Assembly: GCA_934725835.1 (NCBI GenBank)
Contig: CAKVCR010000065.1
Location: forward strand, 1-11,848
Direction: 5' to 3'
DNA length: 11,848 bases
Source: an uncultured Odoribacter sp.
Lineage (GTDB): Bacteria; Bacteroidota; Bacteroidia; Bacteroidales; Marinifilaceae
The notes below the pieces were generated by a model that was not told the DNA's origin, made no database searches, and saw nothing but the letters and a program-made list of their open reading frames with translations. Of the stretch, positions 6,984-11,848 are shown in pieces; the stretch's first letter is position 1, and the number at the start of each line of letters is the position of its first letter. The position numbers and the translations under genes were made by a program.

Positions 6984-9260
6984 ATGAATATGGATAGAAA
7001 TGCAGCATTGAAGTATCATGAATCGGGACGTCCCGGTAAGATTGAGGTTATCCCTTCGAAACCTTATAGTACTCAGCATGATTTGTCGTTGGCTTATTCT
7101 CCAGGGGTTGCACAACCGTGTTTGGAGATTGAAAAAAATCCGGCAGATGCATACCGTTATACGGCAAAAAGTAATCTAGTGGCAGTGATTTCGAATGGTA
7201 CGGCTGTTCTTGGGTTGGGAGATATTGGGGCTTTGGCAGGTAAGCCAGTAATGGAAGGGAAAGGTTTGTTGTTTAAAATATTTGCTGATATAGATGTTTT
7301 TGATATCGAGGTAAATACAAAGGATGTTGATGAATTTGTACGTACGGTTAAGATGATTTCTCCGACATTTGGAGGTATTAATCTGGAGGATATCAAGGCT
7401 CCTGAATGTTTTGAAATAGAACGTAGGTTAAAGGAGGAATTGAACATACCGGTGATGCACGATGATCAGCATGGTACTGCAATTATTTCGGGAGCAGGTT
7501 TGTTGAATGCTTTGGAATTAAATGGCAAGAATATAGCTGATGTACGCGTAGTAGTGAATGGAGCAGGAGCTGCAGCCATTTCATGTGCCCGGTTTTATAG
7601 AAGCCTCGGGGTAAAACGTGAGCATATTTTAATGTGTGACAGCAAGGGTGTTATTTATGAAGGACGGGCAGGTCTGAATGCTGAAAAGTTGGAATTTGCA
7701 GTTTCGACAGAGGCAAGAACTTTGGTGGAGGCATTGAAGGGGGCTGATGTCTTTTTGGGATTGTCTGTTGCAGATATTCTGACAGAAGAGATGGTACAGA
7801 GCATGGCGAAAGATCCTATTGTCTTTGCTTTGGCTAATCCGAATCCGGAAATCAGTTACGAGCGGGCGATACATTCTCGTCCGGATATTATTTTCGCAAC
7901 AGGACGTTCAGATTATCCCAATCAGATTAATAATGTGTTGGGATTTCCTTATATTTTCCGTGGAGCATTGGATGTTCAGGCAAGCGGAATCAATGAGGAA
8001 ATGAAGTTGGCTGCAGCCCATGCGATTGCGGATTTGACAAAGCAGCCTGTTCCTGAAAGTGTGAAAATGGCATATCATGATCCGGCGATTTCTTTTGATA
8101 GAAATTATATTATTCCTAAAGCTCTTGATAACCGTTTGATTAGTTGTGTCGCACCTGCCGTTGCAAAAGCTGCCATTGAATCAGGGGTGGCTCGCCGAGT
8201 GATTGAGGATTGGGATGCTTATCGAGAGAGTTTGGAGAAACGAGTCAGTCATGATAATGGATTGATGCGCTTGATGACACATAAGGCGAAGGCTAATCCC
8301 AAACGGGTGGTTTTTGCTGAAGGAGTAAATTTACAAGTGTTGCAGGCTGTTCAAGAATTGACAGCAGAGCATATCGCCTATCCGATCTTGGTGGGAGATA
8401 CTGCTGTTATTCAAGACAAAATTGCACGTAATAAATTGACAATTCAGAATCTTACGATTTTTGATCCGGCAATCGAAACGGCTGCCATTGAGAGATATAC
8501 GGAGTATTATTATAAGAAAATGCAGCGTTTGGGCGTATCCAGGAGCAAAGCTGTTTTGAAGATGCAGGATCCTAATTATATCGGTTTGATGATGTTGGAA
8601 TGCGGGGATGCAGATGGCTTTATTTCAGGAGTAAATTCTCCTTACAAAGAGGTGTTTGAGAAGGCTAAGGAGGTGGTAGGTTTGCAACCATGTTGTAAAT
8701 ATGCGGCTGGTATGCATATTGCTACTACAAAGCGCGGAACTTATTTCTTGGCAGATACTACCGTGAATAGTCATCCTTCTGCAGAGACATTGGAGTATGT
8801 AACAGTTCTGACACATGATGCGGTGAAACGTTTTGATATAGACCCTGTGATTGCTTTGACTTCTTATTCGAATTTTGGAGAATACCGTTTGGGAAGTCCG
8901 GCTCAGATTCAAGAATGTATAACTCAGTTGCATCGTAAATATCCGGAGATTTTAGTAGATGGAGAAATGCATGCTTCAATGGCTTTTGATAAAGAGTTGA
9001 GACAAAGGGAGTATCCATTTTCTATATTGGGAGATCGTGATGTGAATACAATTATTTTCCCGAATTTGAGTTCTGGCAGTGTTGGTTTGAGTATGCTGCA
9101 GGAGTTGGGTAGCCATGAGATTATCGGACCGATTCTGTTAGGAATCAATAAGCCTGTACATATTTTGCAGATGGGCTGTCAGGTAAGAGACATTGTTCAT
9201 ATGGCAACATTGGCAGTCTCTGATGCACAAAAGGAGAGAAGGGATATGTGTCGAATCTAA
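6984..9260 (+). CDS. maeB: NADP-dependent malic enzyme with C-terminal phosphotransacetylase-like domain (MaeB type)
   Basis: The enzyme converts malate to pyruvate and CO2 with reduction of NADP in the cytosol, supplying NADPH and linking C4 acids to pyruvate. The 758 residues match the usual size of the long fused MaeB form. The malic domain (about 1-160) shows AYSPGVAQPC with the catalytic Tyr38, GKPVMEGK with Lys93, acidic metal ligands in NLEDIKAPE (Glu135/Asp136) and HDDQHGTA (Asp160/Asp161). The nucleotide-binding domain (about 163-400) has VVVNGAGAAAIS (189-200) and ALANPNPEI (282-290). Residues about 430-750 form the Pta-like domain, which in this family is generally a regulatory acetyl-CoA sensing and oligomerisation domain rather than an active transacetylase. 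A TGA in frame immediately precedes ATG 6984; a second ATG two codons on could also serve. It is monocistronic and ends at a strong hairpin terminator. NADP rather than NAD preference is family-based. Confidence 0.95.
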   Translation: MNMDRNAALKYHESGRPGKIEVIPSKPYSTQHDLSLAYSPGVAQPCLEIEKNPADAYRYTAKSNLVAVISNGTAVLGLGDIGALAGKPVMEGKGLLFKIFADIDVFDIEVNTKDVDEFVRTVKMISPTFGGINLEDIKAPECFEIERRLKEELNIPVMHDDQHGTAIISGAGLLNALELNGKNIADVRVVVNGAGAAAISCARFYRSLGVKREHILMCDSKGVIYEGRAGLNAEKLEFAVSTEARTLVEALKGADVFLGLSVADILTEEMVQSMAKDPIVFALANPNPEISYERAIHSRPDIIFATGRSDYPNQINNVLGFPYIFRGALDVQASGINEEMKLAAAHAIADLTKQPVPESVKMAYHDPAISFDRNYIIPKALDNRLISCVAPAVAKAAIESGVARRVIEDWDAYRESLEKRVSHDNGLMRLMTHKAKANPKRVVFAEGVNLQVLQAVQELTAEHIAYPILVGDTAVIQDKIARNKLTIQNLTIFDPAIETAAIERYTEYYYKKMQRLGVSRSKAVLKMQDPNYIGLMMLECGDADGFISGVNSPYKEVFEKAKEVVGLQPCCKYAAGMHIATTKRGTYFLADTTVNSHPSAETLEYVTVLTHDAVKRFDIDPVIALTSYSNFGEYRLGSPAQIQECITQLHRKYPEILVDGEMHASMAFDKELRQREYPFSILGDRDVNTIIFPNLSSGSVGLSMLQELGSHEIIGPILLGINKPVHILQMGCQVRDIVHMATLAVSDAQKERRDMCRI

Positions 9261-9262
9261 AT

Positions 9263-9293
9263 AAAAATGGCAACTGGTGAGGTTGCCATTTTT
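9263..9293. terminator. Bidirectional intrinsic terminator between maeB and rpiB
   Basis: AATGGCAAC (9266-9274) and GTTGCCATT (9282-9290) form a perfect 9-bp stem with a 7-base loop, extended by flanking A-T pairs. A T-run follows on the plus strand (to 9294), and the matching A-run at 9263-9267 supplies a T-run on the minus strand. It lies just after the maeB stop and a few bases beyond the rpiB stop, so it can terminate both. Confidence 0.85.
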
Positions 9294-9296
9294 TAT

Positions 9297-9728
9297 TTAT
9301 TTTACTGGGATTTTTTCAATTCTGCGCTGATGGCGTCCTCCTTCAAATTCGGTGGTCAGAAAACGCTCGACAATGTCTTGTGCATCTTCATAAGAGATGA
9401 ATCGAGCCGGAAGACAACAAATATTTGCATCGTTGTGCAGACGAGCCAGCCATGCAATCTCAACGGTCCAACAGAGGGCTCCTCGAATGCCTTGGTGTTT
9501 ATTAACTGTCATGTTGATACCATTCCCGCTTCCGCAGAGGGCAATCCCTTTGTCAAATTCTCCTGCTTCCACTGCTGCTGCCATAGGGTGTGCAGTGTCC
9601 GGATAATCCATACTTTCAGCAGAGTGAGTTCCGAAATCTTTTACTTCGTGTCCTTGGGTGCGGAGATATTCCACTAATTTTTCCTTGAATTCGTAACCGG
9701 CATGGTCACATGCGATAGCTATTTTCAT
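9297..9728 (-). CDS. rpiB: Ribose-5-phosphate isomerase B
   Basis: RpiB interconverts ribulose 5-phosphate and ribose 5-phosphate in the non-oxidative pentose phosphate pathway in the cytosol. The 143-residue length is normal. The LacAB/RpiB fold signature is complete: ACDHAG at 6-11 (Asp8, His9), MDYPDTA at 40-46, ALCGSGNGI at 63-71 with the catalytic-base Cys65 and anion hole, ARLHNDANI at 95-103 with the ring-opening His98, and EGGRHQRRI at 129-137 for phosphate binding. The ATG at 9728 begins directly with the first beta strand (MKIAIACDH). It stands alone here, convergent with maeB and divergent from the acyl-CoA synthetase gene; no transketolase gene, a frequent partner in Bacteroidetes, is present in the window. 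A well-formed promoter lies about 40 bases upstream. Related sugar-phosphate isomerases (LacA/B) are less likely given the motifs. Confidence 0.95.
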   Translation of the reverse strand: MKIAIACDHAGYEFKEKLVEYLRTQGHEVKDFGTHSAESMDYPDTAHPMAAAVEAGEFDKGIALCGSGNGINMTVNKHQGIRGALCWTVEIAWLARLHNDANICCLPARFISYEDAQDIVERFLTTEFEGGRHQRRIEKIPVK

Positions 9729-9765
9729 GGTTTAAGATTTGAACAATTAATTTTGTTTGATGACA

Positions 9766-9798
9766 CAAAGGTAAGGTTTTATCTGTATAACATTCAAA
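9766..9798 (-). promoter_or_regulatory. Promoter of rpiB
   Basis: On the minus strand, TTTG (9798-9795) is followed after 21 bases by TACCTTTG (9773-9766). This is a full match to the Bacteroidetes -33/-7 pair TTTG and TAnnTTTG. Transcription should start near 9760, leaving a leader of roughly 30 bases before the ATG at 9728. Confidence 0.65.
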
Positions 9799-9819
9799 CT
9801 ACAGATGTTTTTTTATTTG

Positions 9820-9827
9820 TATCTTTG
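9820..9827 (+). promoter_or_regulatory. -7 box immediately before the acyl-CoA synthetase start
   Basis: TATCTTTG matches TAnnTTTG and ends only 8 bases before the ATG at 9836. A clear -33 TTTG is not seen at the expected place (near 9796-9799). If used, it gives an mRNA with a leader of only a few bases. Confidence 0.5.
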
Positions 9828-9835
9828 CAAGCACT

Positions 9836-11770
9836 ATGAAAGAGAAAAATTTGAATACAATAGTAGATTTGTTAGAGCGAAGTTGCGTTAAGTTCCCTAA
9901 TAATGTGTATTTGTGGGAAAAACGAAATGGGAAGTATCAACCGACCACTTATCTGGAAGTGAAACAACAAGTAATGCATGTGGCGGCGGGTATGATGGCG
10001 CTTGGTCTTGAGAGAGGTGACCGTGTGGCTCTATTAAGCGAAGGTTGTAATGCTTGGATATATGGGGAGTTGGGATTGCTTTATGCAGGAGGTGCCAATG
10101 TCCCGTTAAGTATTAAGTTGACTCCGCAAGAGGTGGTTTTCCGTGTAAATCATTCAGGCGCTCGATTTTTGATAGTTTCAGATTATTATGTGAATACAAT
10201 CCGTCAAATTGAAGAAGAATTGACGACTGTCGAGAAGATATTTGTTATTCAGTCCTCGCATGTTGTAGAGGGGAAATATATATCTTTTGATCAGTTGTTG
10301 TTAAGTGGGGGAGAGTGGTTGAAACAGCATCCCGGAGAAGTCGAACGAAGGGCAGAATCCATTGAGAAGGATGATTTGGCTAATATTTCTTATACTTCAG
10401 GGACAACAGCAGAACCCAAAGGTATTATGTTGACACATGGAAATTATGTGAGCAATGTCTTACAATCTGATTCATTGATACAAGTGCCTGAGTATTTTAA
10501 AGTATTGCTATTTTTGCCATGGGATCACAGTTTTGCTCATACAGTAGGTATTTATTCTTTCATGTATAATGGGGCGTCGTTGGCTTCGGTCGATTTTGGG
10601 CGCTCTCCTATGGAATATTTGAGGAATATTCCATTGAATATGAAGGAAGTGAAACCGCATTTGTTGTTGAGTGTTCCGGCTTTAGCAAAGAATTTCAAAA
10701 AGAATATAGAAACAGGTATACAGCTGAAAGGGAGATTCGTTCAATGGTTATATCGTAAAGGTTTAAAGGTTGCATATCGCTATTATGGAACAGGCAATCA
10801 CGAAGGGAAAGGTATGCGTATGCTATTGTATCCTTTGGTGAAGCTGGCAGATGTGCTTGTATTCAAGAAGATTCGAGAAGTATTCGGAGGTAATCTACAT
10901 TTCTTTATTGGAGGTGGTGCTCTGTTGGATATTGAATTGCAGCGTTATTATTGCGCATTGGGGATACCGATGTTGCAAGGGTATGGTCTCTCAGAGGCTT
11001 CTCCTGTGATTAGTTCCAATAGACCTCAATTGCATCATTTCGGTTCTTCCGGTCAGATAGTACAGCCGATGGATTTGAAAATATGTGATGACAACGGGAA
11101 GGAGTTGCCACGAGGAGAGAAAGGGGAGATTGTTATACGAGGCGGTAATGTGATGAAGGGTTATTGGAAAAATCCGACTTCAACAGCAGAAAGTTTGCGC
11201 AACGGATGGCTGTATACAGGGGATATGGGTTATGTGAATGAAGAGGGATTGTTGTACGTATTGGGAAGATTCAAATCATTGTTGATTGCGAGTGACGGTG
11301 AAAAGTATAGTCCTGAGGGTATCGAAGAGGCGATTATGGAATTGTCACCTTCTATAGATTATTGTGTGCTCTATAATAATCAGTCTCCCTATACTGTGGG
11401 TTTGATAGTTCCCAATAAGGAAGTCTTGCGAGAGTATGTACTGAAACAGCACGTAACTCCTGAATCTGTAGAGGGATATAAGTTGATGTTGGATAAAATT
11501 TATGGAGAGTTACTGCGTTTCAGAAAAGGAGGAGAATTTGAAGGAATGTTTCCTGAACGTTGGTTGCCGGCTGTTGTTGCTATATTGCCAGAGACGTTGA
11601 GTGAAGCAAACGGAACCGTCAATTCGACAGCAAAGGTTGTACGACATAAAGTCTATGAATATTTCAAGGAGGAGATAGATTTTGTATATACACCGGAAGG
11701 AAAAGATGTGAGGAATCCTCGTAATACTCAAAATATTAAGCAAGTCTTGTCGGGAAATACGACTCGTTAA
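9836..11770 (+). CDS. Long-chain fatty acid--CoA ligase (AMP-forming acyl-CoA synthetase)
   Basis: This 644-residue ANL-superfamily enzyme activates a fatty acid as acyl-AMP and then acyl-CoA using ATP. Key blocks are in order: the ATP phosphate loop YTSGTTAEPKG (186-196), LPWDHSFAH (227-235) in the fatty acid/adenine region, GYGLSEASP (382-390), YTGDMG (460-465), and GRFKSLL with Arg478 in the hinge, followed by DGEKYSPEGIEEA. The C-terminal catalytic lysine is probably Lys600 in NGTVNSTAKVVRHKV. The size and the longer linker between the phosphate loop and the SEASP block fit the long-chain (FadD15/Faa-like) group rather than acetyl-CoA synthetases. Chain-length preference cannot be read from sequence. 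No alternative upstream start exists: the frame meets TAA at 9788-9790 with no ATG, GTG or TTG between. The next gene follows after 18 bases with no terminator, implying co-transcription. Confidence 0.92.
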   Translation: MKEKNLNTIVDLLERSCVKFPNNVYLWEKRNGKYQPTTYLEVKQQVMHVAAGMMALGLERGDRVALLSEGCNAWIYGELGLLYAGGANVPLSIKLTPQEVVFRVNHSGARFLIVSDYYVNTIRQIEEELTTVEKIFVIQSSHVVEGKYISFDQLLLSGGEWLKQHPGEVERRAESIEKDDLANISYTSGTTAEPKGIMLTHGNYVSNVLQSDSLIQVPEYFKVLLFLPWDHSFAHTVGIYSFMYNGASLASVDFGRSPMEYLRNIPLNMKEVKPHLLLSVPALAKNFKKNIETGIQLKGRFVQWLYRKGLKVAYRYYGTGNHEGKGMRMLLYPLVKLADVLVFKKIREVFGGNLHFFIGGGALLDIELQRYYCALGIPMLQGYGLSEASPVISSNRPQLHHFGSSGQIVQPMDLKICDDNGKELPRGEKGEIVIRGGNVMKGYWKNPTSTAESLRNGWLYTGDMGYVNEEGLLYVLGRFKSLLIASDGEKYSPEGIEEAIMELSPSIDYCVLYNNQSPYTVGLIVPNKEVLREYVLKQHVTPESVEGYKLMLDKIYGELLRFRKGGEFEGMFPERWLPAVVAILPETLSEANGTVNSTAKVVRHKVYEYFKEEIDFVYTPEGKDVRNPRNTQNIKQVLSGNTTR

Positions 11771-11788
11771 TTCTTAAAAAATAAAGCT

Positions 11789-11848
11789 ATGCGCAGAAAA
11801 ACGAATATAGTAAAAATAGGGAATGTTGTATTGTCATCGGAAGAGCCG
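11789..11848 (+). CDS. N-terminus of a gene resembling IspG (4-hydroxy-3-methylbut-2-enyl diphosphate synthase), cut by window edge
   Basis: Only 20 codons are present, starting at ATG 11789, 18 bases after the acyl-CoA synthetase stop. The peptide begins MRRKTNIVKIGNV and ends SSEEP. The spacing of RRKT, the IGNV strand and a following proline fits the opening of IspG, where a form such as RR-T-V-IGNV-GG-P precedes an IQSMTN motif; that diagnostic motif would lie just beyond the window. IspG makes HMBPP in the MEP isoprenoid pathway using a 4Fe-4S cluster. Two things weaken the match: SS replaces the usual GG, and there is none of the short extension that I recall preceding RR in Bacteroides homologues. 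No earlier in-frame start exists after the TAA at 11768. That an ORF begins here is likely; its identity is tentative. Confidence 0.4.
   Translation, partial: MRRKTNIVKIGNVVLSSEEP

Noticed and set aside
7157..7447. Minus-strand open frames inside maeB
   Set aside because: All are shadows of the intact MaeB frame, without independent start signals or motifs.
9267..9677. 136-aa plus-strand open frame across rpiB
   Set aside because: It is the complement of rpiB, whose catalytic motifs are complete, and it begins inside the terminator hairpin.
1..11848. tRNA/rRNA genes, CRISPR arrays, insertion sequences, riboswitches
   Set aside because: I looked for cloverleaf-like patterns, regularly spaced repeats, transposase motifs and terminal inverted repeats and saw none.

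Overview
The window reads as a chromosomal segment from a Bacteroidales bacterium (Bacteroides/Parabacteroides-like; genus not resolved). Three things support this. Several gene starts are preceded by the Bacteroidetes -7 promoter box TAnnTTTG. Start codons lack clear Shine-Dalgarno sequences and sit in A-rich leaders. The protein types are characteristic of the order: a TPR/transmembrane/LuxR-like regulator, a TlpA-type thioredoxin lipoprotein with a DUF4369-like N-terminus, and a malic enzyme fused to a phosphotransacetylase-like domain. Genes cover nearly the whole window, and no gene-free stretch exceeds about 200 bases.

Layout, left to right. (1) 3-1550 (+): the 3' four-fifths of mutL, cut by the window edge, with degenerate endonuclease motifs. 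(2) 1591-5434: an AT-rich accessory-looking block. It holds a minus-strand membrane-anchored TPR/HTH regulator and, divergently on the plus strand, a large uncharacterised lipoprotein followed after 11 bases by a small outer-membrane beta-barrel protein. (3) 5492-6838 (-): a periplasmic TlpA-like thioredoxin lipoprotein, convergent with the barrel gene across a long hairpin. (4) 6984-9260 (+): the MaeB-type malic enzyme, divergent from the thioredoxin gene. (5) 9297-9728 (-): rpiB, convergent with maeB over a shared bidirectional terminator. (6) 9836-11770 (+): an AMP-forming long-chain acyl-CoA synthetase, divergent from rpiB and possibly expressed from a nearly leaderless mRNA. (7) 11789-end (+): the first 20 codons of a gene resembling the IspG N-terminus.

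Most genes are housekeeping: mismatch repair, C4/C3 carbon flux, the pentose phosphate pathway, fatty-acid activation and possibly isoprenoid synthesis. The part most likely to hold something undescribed is 1591-5434. Its layout suggests an envelope-sensing regulator controlling an adjacent surface lipoprotein/barrel pair. The lipoprotein gene also carries a 7-G tract just after its signal peptide; gain or loss of one G would stop translation within about ten codons, which suggests possible phase variation. The functional links in this block are inference from gene order and motifs.
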